Counted from the stretch's first letter, positions 43,793 through 53,178 are shown. The stretch is 64,000 bases of DNA from Marinobacter antarcticus (GCF_900142385.1 NZ_FRAQ01000001.1:248001-312000); one strand, 5' to 3'. A program made the numbers and translations. Notes: generated by a model not told the origin, from the letters alone.

Positions 43793-44598
43793 GATAGCCA
43801 CCGCTTACGGCGTTTGTAGTGTTTGATGTCCCGGTAACTGCGGGCCTCTCCCTCCTTGCCTCCAACCCCGAGGTAAAATTCCTGCACATCCTCGTTGGTG
43901 GCAAGCTTATCCGCAGGGCCGTCAATCACGATTTTTCCATTTTCCATGATGTAGCCATAAGACGCGATCGCCAGAGACACGGCCGCATTTTGCTCCACCA
44001 GCAATATTGCGGTGCCCTGTTCCCGGTTTATACGGGCAATAATGGTGAAAATTTCTTCAACCAGCTGCGGAGCCAGGCCAAGAGATGGCTCATCCAGCAT
44101 GATCAGTTCTGGCTGTGCAATCAGCGCACGGCCAAGCGCCAGCATCTGCTGCTCCCCGCCAGACAGGTAACCAGCCAGTTGCTTACGGCGGTCCCTGAGG
44201 CGAGGGAAATAGTCATAGACCAGCTCGTAGGAATCGTTTAGCGAATTCTTACGCCCACTGAGCGCATAGGTTGCCGCAACGAGGTTTTCCTCAACGGTCA
44301 GATCTTCGAATACGCGGCGCCCTTCCATTACATGAAAGAGGCCATTGCGAACCAGCTTTTCCGGCGCCACTCCCTTCAAAGGACGGCCCTTGAAGCGAAT
44401 CTCTCCGGCTGTCACCTCGCCGTCTTCCAGAGCCAGCAGCCCCGACACGCTTTTCAGTGTCGTGGATTTTCCAGCACCGTTGGACCCCAGCAGCGCCACA
44501 ATGGCGCCATGGGGAACACGCAGTGACAGGCCCCGGAGAACCTGCACCGCCTTGTTGTAAACCACTTCTATATTATCGATTTCCAGCAAGGCTTCCAT
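43789..44598 (-). CDS. livF: ABC transporter ATP-binding protein LivF (second system)
   Basis: 269-residue ATPase with Walker A GSNGAGKST, signature LSGGEQQMLALGRAL and Walker B LIMLDEPSLGLAP. It has the usual LivF length plus a basic C-terminal tail (HYKRRKRWLS) that overlaps the ligase gene start. It lacks the hemerythrin domain of the other LivF. Confidence 0.92.
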   Translation of the reverse strand: MEALLEIDNIEVVYNKAVQVLRGLSLRVPHGAIVALLGSNGAGKSTTLKSVSGLLALEDGEVTAGEIRFKGRPLKGVAPEKLVRNGLFHVMEGRRVFEDLTVEENLVAATYALSGRKNSLNDSYELVYDYFPRLRDRRKQLAGYLSGGEQQMLALGRALIAQPELIMLDEPSLGLAPQLVEEIFTIIARINREQGTAILLVEQNAAVSLAIASYGYIMENGKIVIDGPADKLATNEDVQEFYLGVGGKEGEARSYRDIKHYKRRKRWLS

Positions 44599-44606
44599 AC
44601 AGCGTC

Positions 44607-45815
44607 TCAGTCGAGGTGAATCCAGTCAGATACCGGTTCATAGCGGGCTTCTTTAGCGTTCACGCGCCAGATACGACCAACCGGGAACGACATGTCCTGC
44701 ACCGAAACCGGAATACCGATAATGCCGCCGGTGTCCCAGTCCTTGATTGAAGCCAGAGACTCGGCCATGTTCTCGGCAGTCAGCTCCTTGCCCGCATCCA
44801 TGGTGCGCTTGATCACCTCAGTCCAGACCATCGCGTTAAACCAACCCTGCATGTAACCGGTCGGACGGTAGCCAGCATCCGGATCACTCTTTTCTGCCTC
44901 GGCACGCAGTGCGTCGAGCATCGGTCCGCCTTCAGCGCTGTCATAATAGTTGTAGGGCATAACCCCCATATAACCATCAGCATCTGCACCCATCTTGTTG
45001 ATGATGAGTTTGTCAGAAGACCAGAAGGTGCCCATAAACTGGGTATCCAGACCCATCTGCCGCATTTGCACCATGAACTCGTTTATGGGCGATAGCACAT
45101 AGCCGTGGAATACCACAAAGTCGGGGCGCACCCGGCGCAGCTTCAGTATCTCTGCAGACACATCCACACTGCCGGGCTTGGTGACAATCTCTTCTACGAC
45201 TTCGATACCCATCTCGGCGGCTTTGGCCTTGCCGCTTTCAATAGGGTCTTTGCCAAACTCGGTATCGCTGTATACAAATGCAACGGTAGGCATCTCGCCA
45301 TCTTTGCCCTGGGTCGCAATGTACTCAAGAATGATGCCGAACATCTGGCTATAGTTCGGGCCGGGAATGAACTGATACGGGTACTGTTCATTGTCCGTCA
45401 GCGCGGTCGCAAACGATGCACCGCTCATCAGCGTGGTGCCTCTGCTGTTCAGTTCCGAGGCGATTGTTTTCATGAACCCGGTGCTGTCACCGTAGTAAAC
45501 CGGAACTTTGTTACTGCCGGTGATTTTCTTGAATGCGGCCACGGAACGGTCCACTTCATAGCCGGTATCTTCCATTACATACTTCACCGGATGGCCGTTG
45601 ATCCCGCCCTGGCTGTTGATCCAGCTTGTATAGTCGGTCAAGCCGGCATGAATGTGCACGCCGGCAAAAGCGAAAACGCCAGACAGAGGTATGGACCCAC
45701 CAAATACAATGGGTTCTTTATCCTGTGCCATAGCGGGCGCCGCTGCCGCCAGAGCAGCGGCAATGCTACCGATACCTGCGAGCCTGCGACCTTTGTTGAG
45801 GATGCTTTTGAACAT
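44607..45815 (-). CDS. ABC transporter substrate-binding protein (second liv-type system)
   Basis: 402-residue periplasmic type I binding protein. The signal peptide ends near AMA-QDK and the mature part begins EPIVFGGSIPLSGVFAFAGVHIHAG. It belongs to the broad LivK-like group. Co-transcription with an acyl-CoA ligase suggests a carboxylic acid ligand (fatty, dicarboxylic or aromatic) rather than an amino acid. Confidence 0.9.
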   Translation of the reverse strand: MFKSILNKGRRLAGIGSIAAALAAAAPAMAQDKEPIVFGGSIPLSGVFAFAGVHIHAGLTDYTSWINSQGGINGHPVKYVMEDTGYEVDRSVAAFKKITGSNKVPVYYGDSTGFMKTIASELNSRGTTLMSGASFATALTDNEQYPYQFIPGPNYSQMFGIILEYIATQGKDGEMPTVAFVYSDTEFGKDPIESGKAKAAEMGIEVVEEIVTKPGSVDVSAEILKLRRVRPDFVVFHGYVLSPINEFMVQMRQMGLDTQFMGTFWSSDKLIINKMGADADGYMGVMPYNYYDSAEGGPMLDALRAEAEKSDPDAGYRPTGYMQGWFNAMVWTEVIKRTMDAGKELTAENMAESLASIKDWDTGGIIGIPVSVQDMSFPVGRIWRVNAKEARYEPVSDWIHLD

Positions 45816-45851
45816 GTTTATTCTCCTTGCGGCTTCTTGTTGTTAAATCCA

Positions 45852-46895
45852 CTAGTTCCTGAAGGGCCATAAACTGAAAAAGCGCCGAATGCGGTGCCAG
45901 ATCTCCGCCAGCCCGTGCGGTTCAAAAATAAGGAAACCAACAATCAGCGCGCCAAAGATGATTTCGAGCATTGGCGACATGAATATCGGTGCGTTCGGAT
46001 AAAACGGTGTCAGGGCTGCGGTAAGCAGTTTGAGAACTTCCGGAATCAGCGTCATGAAGGCAGCACCGAGGATTCCGCCCAGCAAGTTACCCATGCCGCC
46101 AACAATGACGGCCGCCAGATAGAAAATAGACATGGAGAGCGGAAAACTTTCTGGTGTGACGACCCGGAAAAAATAAGCAAACAGGCCACCGGCAACACCA
46201 GCATAAAATGAGCTGAGCGCAAAGGACATCAGCTTGTAATGCAGCAGGTTGATGCCAAGAATTTCGGCCGAAATATCCCTGTCCCGGATAGCGATAAACG
46301 CCCGGCCGATGCGGGTGCGGAACACATTTTTGGCGGCAAGCACCATCAGTACCGCCAGCGGCACAATGATGAAGTACATCGCAAAATCACTTTGGAACGT
46401 CAGCCCAAACAGGTGCGCCGGCTCAAGGCTCAAGCCTCCCATACCACCGGTTACCGATTCCCACTCGGCGAAGATAAAATGCAGGAAAACACTGGCTGCC
46501 AGCGTAGCAATCGCCAGATAGAGCCCTTTCACTCTGAGGGAGGGAAGCCCCACCAGAATACCAACCGCGGCCGCCAGCAGCCCGGCAAGCATGAGCGTTA
46601 CCGGGAAAGGCAATGCTGTGTTCAGGGATAACCAGGCCACGGTATAACCGCCGACACCCATGAAGCCGGCCTGACCGAGGGAAATCAGGCCGGTAAATCC
46701 GGTCAGTATGTTCAGCCCCGTAGTACTGATAACCGCAATACCGACCAGACACCCCAGATACAACAGGTAGGAATCGGCCATAAACGGAAAAATCAGAAGC
46801 GTAAGTAGGAAAAGCGCGAACCAGATTTTCTGTGTGGAACTGGTCCAGATGGCCTCGTCGGCCTCATAACTCTGTTTGGCGTCACCGATGCGCAT
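45852..46895 (-). CDS. livM: ABC permease LivM (second system)
   Basis: 347-residue permease with about nine helices and LTGFTGLISLGQAGFMGVGGY. It ends in a cytoplasmic tail containing IRRFFSLWPF. Starts 1 base after the livH stop; the binding-protein gene follows. Confidence 0.92.
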   Translation of the reverse strand: MRIGDAKQSYEADEAIWTSSTQKIWFALFLLTLLIFPFMADSYLLYLGCLVGIAVISTTGLNILTGFTGLISLGQAGFMGVGGYTVAWLSLNTALPFPVTLMLAGLLAAAVGILVGLPSLRVKGLYLAIATLAASVFLHFIFAEWESVTGGMGGLSLEPAHLFGLTFQSDFAMYFIIVPLAVLMVLAAKNVFRTRIGRAFIAIRDRDISAEILGINLLHYKLMSFALSSFYAGVAGGLFAYFFRVVTPESFPLSMSIFYLAAVIVGGMGNLLGGILGAAFMTLIPEVLKLLTAALTPFYPNAPIFMSPMLEIIFGALIVGFLIFEPHGLAEIWHRIRRFFSLWPFRN

Positions 46896-46896
46896 C

Positions 46897-47775
46897 TTAC
46901 ACTCGCTCTATTTCATGGGTGCCAAAAAGGCCGTAAGGGCGGAAAACCAGAATGACTGCCAGCACCGCGAACGTAGCCGGCATACGGTACTCCCCACCCA
47001 GGTAAGCGCCTGCCACGGTTTCCAGCCAACCGATAAATACCCCGGCAACCAGCGCACCGACGATACTGTCGAGCCCTCCAACAATCACCACCACCAGAAC
47101 ACTCAGGCCGATGGCACCAAACTGCGGGCTAAGCCCACCTGTTGCGGCGACCAGTACGCCCGCGAGCGACGCCGCGAGCGAGCCAAACACCCAGGCCATA
47201 TTGAACACCCGGCGCACGTTAATGCCCATGGAATAGGCCGCAGCCTGATCCGAGGCGGTGGCCCGCAGCGCCACGCCACCGCGGGAAAAACGGAAATACA
47301 GCAGGTAAACGATGAGCAGTGCGGCGCCAATGAGGAAGCCGTAGGCAATTTTAGGTGCCAGATACATCTCGCCGATGAACACCGGCTTGCGCGGAAGAAA
47401 GCCCGGTAGAAGCTGAGGGTCTGCGCCCCATATAAGCTCTACCAGCCCCACCAGAATACTGGCAATACCGATAGTGACCATCACGACCGAAATTGACGAC
47501 TCCCCCAGCATTGGCCGGATCATCGTCTTTTCGATCACACCACCCAGAATACTCCCACCAAGCACCGCTAGCGGCAGCGCCACCCAGGGTGACATTTCCA
47601 TACCTCCGGCAAAGGTCAAAAACAGGTAGGCAGCGAACATCATGATCTCGCCGATGGCGAAGTTAATGACCCGGGTGGCTTTGTAAATGATCACGAAACC
47701 CAGCCCGATCAGGGCATAGAGACCACCCATGGCCAAGCCTGCAAGGCTGATCTCCCCAAAAAACAACCAATCCAT
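46897..47775 (-). CDS. livH: ABC permease LivH (second system)
   Basis: 292-residue permease with LAMGGLYALIGLGFVIIYKATRVINFAIGEIMM, the standard LivH start. About eight helices. Its start abuts the livG stop without a gap, so the operon order is livG-livH-livM-binding protein-livF-ligase. Confidence 0.92.
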   Translation of the reverse strand: MDWLFFGEISLAGLAMGGLYALIGLGFVIIYKATRVINFAIGEIMMFAAYLFLTFAGGMEMSPWVALPLAVLGGSILGGVIEKTMIRPMLGESSISVVMVTIGIASILVGLVELIWGADPQLLPGFLPRKPVFIGEMYLAPKIAYGFLIGAALLIVYLLYFRFSRGGVALRATASDQAAAYSMGINVRRVFNMAWVFGSLAASLAGVLVAATGGLSPQFGAIGLSVLVVVIVGGLDSIVGALVAGVFIGWLETVAGAYLGGEYRMPATFAVLAVILVFRPYGLFGTHEIERV

Positions 47776-48591
47776 TCAAGCCACCTCGCGTTCGGAGTTA
47801 AGCTTTTTGCGCAGGCTGTCCATATCACTGGTGCCCAGATACGCTTCGATAACTTGCGGATTGTTCTGCACCTCTGCAGGCAGGCCTTCCATAATCACCT
47901 GGCCAAAGTTGAGCACGGCAATATGATCGGAAATATCCATGACCATACCCATATCATGCTCAACCATAAGCACGGTCACGCCCCACTCCTCACGTATATC
48001 GAGAATAAACCGCGCCATATCTTCTTTTTCTTCCCGGTTCATCCCGGCGACGGGTTCATCCAGCATCAGCACCTTGGGCCGCATGGCCAGGGCGCGGGCC
48101 AGTTCAACCCGTTTCTGAAGCCCATAAGAAAGACTGGCTACCGGTTGGCGCCGTATGTGGTCGATCTCAAGGAAATCGATAATGTGCTGTTCTACGTGCT
48201 TGCGCACGGCCATTTCCTCGCGACGAGCCGCACCGAAATAGGCAAGGGAACCCAGCAGGCCACTTTTCATATGTACGTGCGCCCCCAGTTTGATGTTGTC
48301 GAGCACGGTCATACCCCGAAACAGAGCAATATTCTGGAAGGTACGCGCAAGACCCATAGCGGCGCGGGCTGGCGGTTTGATATCAGCGAGCACATCGCCC
48401 TGATAACGAATAGTGCCCTGCTGGGGCTTATAAAACCCGGAGATGCAGTTAAACAGCGATGTCTTGCCGGCACCGTTCGGACCGATCACTGTGGTTACGG
48501 TATTTTCCGGTACGCGGAAGCTCACATCCTGTAACGCCTTCACACCACCGAACGAGAGCGAAAGATTATTAATTTCGAGGATACTGGACAT
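47776..48591 (-). CDS. livG: ABC transporter ATP-binding protein LivG (second system)
   Basis: 271-residue ATPase. Walker A is GPNGAGKTS, followed by ARTFQNIALFRGMTVLDNIKLG, the signature-type LSYGLQKRVELARAL and Walker B VLMLDEP. The ATG at 48591 follows GGGGA; an upstream ATG at 48603 is less likely. First gene of the six-gene minus-strand operon. Confidence 0.92.
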   Translation of the reverse strand: MSSILEINNLSLSFGGVKALQDVSFRVPENTVTTVIGPNGAGKTSLFNCISGFYKPQQGTIRYQGDVLADIKPPARAAMGLARTFQNIALFRGMTVLDNIKLGAHVHMKSGLLGSLAYFGAARREEMAVRKHVEQHIIDFLEIDHIRRQPVASLSYGLQKRVELARALAMRPKVLMLDEPVAGMNREEKEDMARFILDIREEWGVTVLMVEHDMGMVMDISDHIAVLNFGQVIMEGLPAEVQNNPQVIEAYLGTSDMDSLRKKLNSEREVA

Positions 48592-48603
48592 TATTCCCCG
48601 CAC

Positions 48604-48747
48604 ATCGGCAGATTATGATTGTTGTTGTTTACGTCAACGTCAGGTTAATCTCCTGAATCAAACTTAAAGTAGCCTACTTTCATCATAAAAACCAAGGCAG
48701 TCTGTTCTATAGTTATCAGAACACTCTCAGCAACGGAATTCCCAACC
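48604..48747. promoter_or_regulatory. Divergent livG / enoyl-CoA hydratase control region
   Basis: Contains TTTACGTCAACGTCAG (48628-48643), an ACGT-N2-ACGT element resembling LiuR-type MerR operators, and a perfect palindrome AAAGTAG-C-CTACTTT (48666-48680). The two elements are 22 bases apart and would sit between the divergent promoters. Confidence 0.5.
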
Positions 48748-49542
48748 ATGACAGACAGCCCGGTGATCTCGGCATTTGATGAACAGACCGGCGTAGCCAC
48801 TCTGACATTTAACCGGCCGGAGGTTCTTAACGCCATTGACGTCCCCATGGCCCAGGCCCTTCGCCGTGCAATCCAGGATCTGGCTCACACACCCGGGCTT
48901 CGATGCGTGGTCCTGACTGGCGCAGGGCGTGCATTCATGGCGGGGGGCGATGTAGCCAGCATGTCCGGCTCCCCCGATCGGGCCCGTGACGCTGTGAACG
49001 GAATGCTTGATGCACTGATTCCGGCCATTCTTCAATTGCGAAGCATGGACGCTCCGGTGATCGCAGGCGTTAAGGGCGCTGCCGCAGGTGCGGGTCTGAG
49101 CCTTGCACTGATGGCAGATCTTATAGTCGCCGAGGAAAACGCCCGATTCCTGGTTGCTTACAACGGGATAGGCACAGTGCCTGACTGCGGTGGCACATGG
49201 TTTCTGCCCCACAAGATCGGATCGGCACGCGCTACGGAAATGATGATGCTTGGGCGGACCCTGAGCGCAATCGAAGCGAAACAATTGGGTTTGGTGACCG
49301 AGGTGTCACCGGAAGCAACATTTGATGAGGTTCTGGCGGCCACCGTCAATCGGGTCGCCAATGGGCCGACTCGGGCTTTTGGTGCGTTCCGCCGACTGAT
49401 GGATGATGCCAATGGCAGCCCCCTCAAAGTCCACCTGGAAGCCGAGCGACAGGCGTTTCTGAAGGCCACCGAAACAGCCGACTTCGCGGAAGGCGTATCG
49501 GCGTTTCTCGCCAAGCGACCAGCCGCTTTTTCCGGCCAGTAA
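48748..49542 (+). CDS. Enoyl-CoA hydratase/isomerase family protein
   Basis: 264-residue crotonase-fold protein. The oxyanion loop is AFMAGGDVASM, AAAGAGLSLALMADL replaces the first hydratase Glu, and GIGTVPDCGGTWFLP carries an Asp as in isomerases of the PaaG type. An isomerase rather than hydratase role is therefore likely. Divergent from the liv-ligase operon, which would make its CoA substrate. Confidence 0.85.
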   Translation: MTDSPVISAFDEQTGVATLTFNRPEVLNAIDVPMAQALRRAIQDLAHTPGLRCVVLTGAGRAFMAGGDVASMSGSPDRARDAVNGMLDALIPAILQLRSMDAPVIAGVKGAAAGAGLSLALMADLIVAEENARFLVAYNGIGTVPDCGGTWFLPHKIGSARATEMMMLGRTLSAIEAKQLGLVTEVSPEATFDEVLAATVNRVANGPTRAFGAFRRLMDDANGSPLKVHLEAERQAFLKATETADFAEGVSAFLAKRPAAFSGQ

Positions 49543-49573
49543 AGCTCAGCCGCCAGCAAAGCCGAGCCTTTGT

Positions 49574-50404
49574 TCAATTGGCCAGAAAGTTGTTACTGAT
49601 TCGGTCCTGTTCGATGACCACCTCTTCTGTCCGGTCTTTAAGGTCGACCCCCGAAAGCTTCAGGCGATCGGCTTCGCGAATCAGGTAAAGAAGGCGTTGG
49701 CTGGCATCTTCAAAATTGAGTCCGGCGGGCCGGATGTTGGAAATACAGTTCCGGCGAGCGTCGGAAAGGCCTGATTCCGGCCTGAACGTGAGGTAGATCC
49801 CGAGGCTGTCGGGCGAGCTAAGCCCTGGCCGTTCGCCGATCAGCACCACCACCATTCTCGCCCTGAGCAGAGCGCCAATCTCATCACCGATGGCAACCCT
49901 GCCCTGCTGCACGATCGTCAGGGGCGCCAGTTGCCAGTCCAGGCGCTCGCGCTGCAGGTCATTGAGAAAGCGGTCCAGAAACGGGATCACATTGTTCTGG
50001 ACTGCGGAAGAAGACAGCCCGTCTACGATAACGATGGCAATATCAGATGCCCGGGCTTCCGACTGCTCAGCCGCCATCAGACGTTCACGCCCCTGCTCGG
50101 ACAAACGTCTGCCCAGATCGGGCCGCTGCAGATACGTGAAGCGATCTTCAGCCTGGCTGTGCAGCAATACCGGCGCCCCAAGCGCGCTCACTCTATCCAT
50201 ATTTTTCATGGACTCGACAAGCCGGTTCACATCCAGTGGAAAATGTACCGCATCCCGCGCCCGGGCGTGGGCAAGCTGAAATGCCAGTAGTTCAGAGGTA
50301 GGCAGGCTGATTCCGGCCCGCCCCAGCCCAATCCGGGCATCGGTGTAACGACGCAAGGTCCGCCAGACATTCTCTGTGACCAGTTCCTTGTTACTGTCAG
50401 TCAT
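49574..50404 (-). CDS. eutC: Ethanolamine ammonia-lyase small subunit EutC
   Basis: 276-residue beta subunit of adenosylcobalamin-dependent ethanolamine ammonia-lyase. It contains the family segments ARIGLGRAGISLPTSELLAFQLAHARARDAVH and VLIGERPGLSSPDSLGIYLTF. It overlaps the eutB 3' end by 8 bases. Confidence 0.93.
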   Translation of the reverse strand: MTDSNKELVTENVWRTLRRYTDARIGLGRAGISLPTSELLAFQLAHARARDAVHFPLDVNRLVESMKNMDRVSALGAPVLLHSQAEDRFTYLQRPDLGRRLSEQGRERLMAAEQSEARASDIAIVIVDGLSSSAVQNNVIPFLDRFLNDLQRERLDWQLAPLTIVQQGRVAIGDEIGALLRARMVVVLIGERPGLSSPDSLGIYLTFRPESGLSDARRNCISNIRPAGLNFEDASQRLLYLIREADRLKLSGVDLKDRTEEVVIEQDRISNNFLAN

Positions 50405-51797
50405 GGGTTAAACCCTTGAGGCTATTCTGGAAGACAGTCGGCAATGCGGCGCTCGGCTCGTGCCTTGAGGTGTCCTCGAAGATTTTCATCCGGTCGAGCC
50501 AGGCTTCAAACTCTGGCGCCGGCTTCAGATCCAGAACCCGGCGCGCGTAAAGGGCATCGTGGAAGGAGGTGGTCTGATAATTGAGCATGATGTCGTCAGA
50601 GCCGGGAATGCCCATGATGAAAGTACAGCCTGCCACCCCAAGCAGGGTCAGCAGGTTGTCCATGTCGTTCTGATCCGCCTCCGCGTGATTGGTGTAGCAG
50701 ATGTCACACCCCATCGGCACACCCAGAAGCTTCCCGCAGAAATGGTCTTCCAGCCCGGCCCGGATAATCTCCTTGCCATCAAACAGGTACTCGGGCCCGA
50801 TAAACCCGACCACGGTGTTCACCAGTAACGGATTAAACCGGCGGGCGACAGCGTATGCGCGGGCTTCACAGGTTTGCTGATCAATCCCATGGTGAGCGTC
50901 GGCCGACAGGGAACTGCCCTGGCCGGTTTCGAAATACATAACGTTCTGCCCCACCGTGCCCCGTTTCAGGGAGAGCGCGGCATCCTGGGCCTCCCGGAGC
51001 GTGGACAGGTTAAACCCGAAACTGCTGTTGGTGGCTTCGGTGCCCCCGATCGACTGGAACACCAAGTCCACCGGGGCACCCTGTTCAATCGCCTCAAGGG
51101 TATTGGTTACGTGGGTCAGGACACAGGACTGGGTCGGAATGTCGTATTTGCGAATAACCTCATCCATCATCCGCATCAGCTTGGTGGCCTGAGCCACATT
51201 ATCGGTGGCCGGATTAATGCCGATCACCGCATCGCCACTGCCGTAAAGAAGTCCGTCAAGAATGCTCGCGGCAATGCCGGCAATATCGTCGGTGGGATGG
51301 TTTGGCTGCAACCGTGTCGAGAGATGTCCCGGCAAACCAATGGTGTTTCGGAAAGCGGTCTGAACCTGGCATTTTCGGGCCACCAGAATCAGGTCCTGAT
51401 TGCGCATCAGCTTGCTCACGGCCGCCACCATTTCCGGCGTCAGGCCGGGCCGCAGGCTCACAAGCGCCTCAGGTGTCGCGTGATCGCTGAGCAGCCAATT
51501 TCTGAAGTCGCCAACGGTCAAATGGGCGACCGCCTGAAAGGCCCGGGCATCGTGCTCGTCCAGAATCAGGCGCGTCACCTCATCCGCCTCATAGGGAATC
51601 AGCGCTTCTGAAAGAAATGCTTTCAGTGGCAACTCCGCCAACCTCATCTGGGCCACAACGCGCTCTTCGGCGGACTCGGCAATCACGCCCGCAAGCCGGT
51701 CACCGGAACGGGCCGGAGTAGCCTTTGCCATCAGGTCCGCCAGATTCCGGAAGTGCCAGATCCGCTCACCGAGCATGTATGAATACTTGTGCTGCAT
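50397..51797 (-). CDS. eutB: Ethanolamine ammonia-lyase large subunit EutB
   Basis: 466-residue alpha subunit holding the B12 and substrate site, converting ethanolamine to acetaldehyde and ammonia. Family blocks include RSGDRLAGVIAES, GLPGHLSTRLQPNHPTDDI, LYFETGQGSSLSADAHHG and NTVVGFIGPEYLFDGKEIIRAGLEDHF. The frame stays open to 52196, but the ATG at 51797 has GGAG upstream and matches E. coli EutB. No eutA reactivase or microcompartment genes are nearby. Confidence 0.94.
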   Translation of the reverse strand: MQHKYSYMLGERIWHFRNLADLMAKATPARSGDRLAGVIAESAEERVVAQMRLAELPLKAFLSEALIPYEADEVTRLILDEHDARAFQAVAHLTVGDFRNWLLSDHATPEALVSLRPGLTPEMVAAVSKLMRNQDLILVARKCQVQTAFRNTIGLPGHLSTRLQPNHPTDDIAGIAASILDGLLYGSGDAVIGINPATDNVAQATKLMRMMDEVIRKYDIPTQSCVLTHVTNTLEAIEQGAPVDLVFQSIGGTEATNSSFGFNLSTLREAQDAALSLKRGTVGQNVMYFETGQGSSLSADAHHGIDQQTCEARAYAVARRFNPLLVNTVVGFIGPEYLFDGKEIIRAGLEDHFCGKLLGVPMGCDICYTNHAEADQNDMDNLLTLLGVAGCTFIMGIPGSDDIMLNYQTTSFHDALYARRVLDLKPAPEFEAWLDRMKIFEDTSRHEPSAALPTVFQNSLKGLTHD

Positions 51798-51831
51798 CCC
51801 GACTCTCCGCCCATAACTGCGTTGATTCATC

Positions 51832-51865
51832 AAACACTGTTTGCCCAGCATAGCAAACAGTGTTT
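51832..51865. promoter_or_regulatory. Inverted repeat / double operator before eutB
   Basis: Perfect 13-bp arms AAACACTGTTTGC / GCAAACAGTGTTT with an 8-base spacer, 35 bases upstream of eutB. Each arm contains the near-palindrome AAACA-C/G-TGTTT, with centres 23 bases apart. Likely a regulator site serving eutBC and perhaps the divergent dehydrogenase. Confidence 0.6.
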
Positions 51866-52013
51866 CCAACCCTCCCCGTCTCCCGATATGCTTTCGGGAT
51901 GAAAAGTATAAAAAAGATTCGCCCCACAGCCCGATTGCGGACCTCGTCGAGGAAGCCTCGCAGTTCAGGCCGGCAGCGTTATGCCAATGGAGTCTCTGAC
52001 CCAGGAGAGAATA

Positions 52014-53171
52014 ATGCCAGCATTTACCTTTAACACGACCAAAAGCGTCATCTGCGAACCGGGATCCATCAAACGTCTTGGCACCATTGTGAGTGCGCAG
52101 ATTGGCAACAGTGTTCTGTTGGTGACCGACCCGGGTCTGGTCAAGGCAGGCTTGCTGGGCGCCGCAACAGATTCTCTGGATCAGGCCGGTGTGCACTATC
52201 GCGTCTTCGATGGTGTTGTCGCTGACCCCCCTGTTGCGGTCGTGGAAGCCGCCCTTGCGGAAGCCCGGGCAGCCAACATCGACGGTGTCATTGGATTTGG
52301 TGGGGGCTCCTCCATGGACGTCGCCAAGCTGGTTGCGCTGTTAATCGGAGGCGGCGAAAATCTGGAGGATGTATACGGCGTTGGACAGGCCAAGGGCCAG
52401 CGGCTCCCGCTGATTCAGATTCCCACCACCGCGGGCACCGGCTCTGAGGTGACGCCCATTTCCATCATCACCGTGGGTGCGACCGAGAAAAAAGGTGTTG
52501 TGGCGCCGCAGCTGCTTCCCGACATTGCCCTGCTGGATGCCGAGCTTACCCTCGGCCTACCAGCCCCTGTGACTGCAGCAACGGGCATCGACGCAATGGT
52601 GCACGCCATTGAGAGCTACACCTCCGCATCGGCGAACAACAATCCGGTGTCGCGTGCTTTGGCCCGTGAAGCTCTTCGACTGCTCGGGGCCAACATTGAA
52701 ACCGCGATAAAAGAGGGAAGTAACGTTCAGGCGCGCTCCGACATGCTACTTGGCGCCATGCTGGCCGGGCAGGCCTTTGCCAACTCTCCGGTAGCCGCAG
52801 TGCATGCCCTGGCGTATCCGATCGGGGGTATTTTCCACGTCCCGCACGGCCTCTCCAATGCATTGGTACTGCCCCATGTCATGCGCTTTAACGCCTGCGC
52901 TTGCGCCGATGCCTACGCCACCCTGGCACCGGACGCTTTCCCGGATCTGGCCTCCGTTCCGAAGGAACGGCGGGTTGACGAGTTCATCCATCGTCTTGAA
53001 GCCTTGAGTGCAGACCTGGGGCTAGAGCAAACCCTGCGTGAGGTTGGTATTGGCGAATCCGATCTGTCGGTAATGGCAGCCGATGCCATGAAACAAACCC
53101 GACTACTGGTGAACAACCCGAGAGAAGTGTCGGAAGCTGACGCGTTGGCGATTTACCAGGCAGCGTTCTAA
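52014..53171 (+). CDS. Iron-containing alcohol dehydrogenase
   Basis: 385-residue group III dehydrogenase. The NAD site is FGGGSSMDVAK (95-105); metal ligands are in DAMVHAIESY and HALAYPIGGIFHVPHG. The ATG at 52014 follows AGGAGA. Divergent from eutBC, it could reduce or oxidise acetaldehyde or another amino-alcohol product; the substrate is inferred from context only. Confidence 0.9.
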   Translation: MPAFTFNTTKSVICEPGSIKRLGTIVSAQIGNSVLLVTDPGLVKAGLLGAATDSLDQAGVHYRVFDGVVADPPVAVVEAALAEARAANIDGVIGFGGGSSMDVAKLVALLIGGGENLEDVYGVGQAKGQRLPLIQIPTTAGTGSEVTPISIITVGATEKKGVVAPQLLPDIALLDAELTLGLPAPVTAATGIDAMVHAIESYTSASANNNPVSRALAREALRLLGANIETAIKEGSNVQARSDMLLGAMLAGQAFANSPVAAVHALAYPIGGIFHVPHGLSNALVLPHVMRFNACACADAYATLAPDAFPDLASVPKERRVDEFIHRLEALSADLGLEQTLREVGIGESDLSVMAADAMKQTRLLVNNPREVSEADALAIYQAAF

Positions 53172-53178
53172 CACGATC

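Noticed and set aside
51798..52196. Open frame extending eutB upstream by 133 codons
   Set aside because: The extra residues have no EutB similarity, overlap the alcohol dehydrogenase start and cover the inverted repeat. The ATG at 51797 has a good ribosome site and matches the family start.
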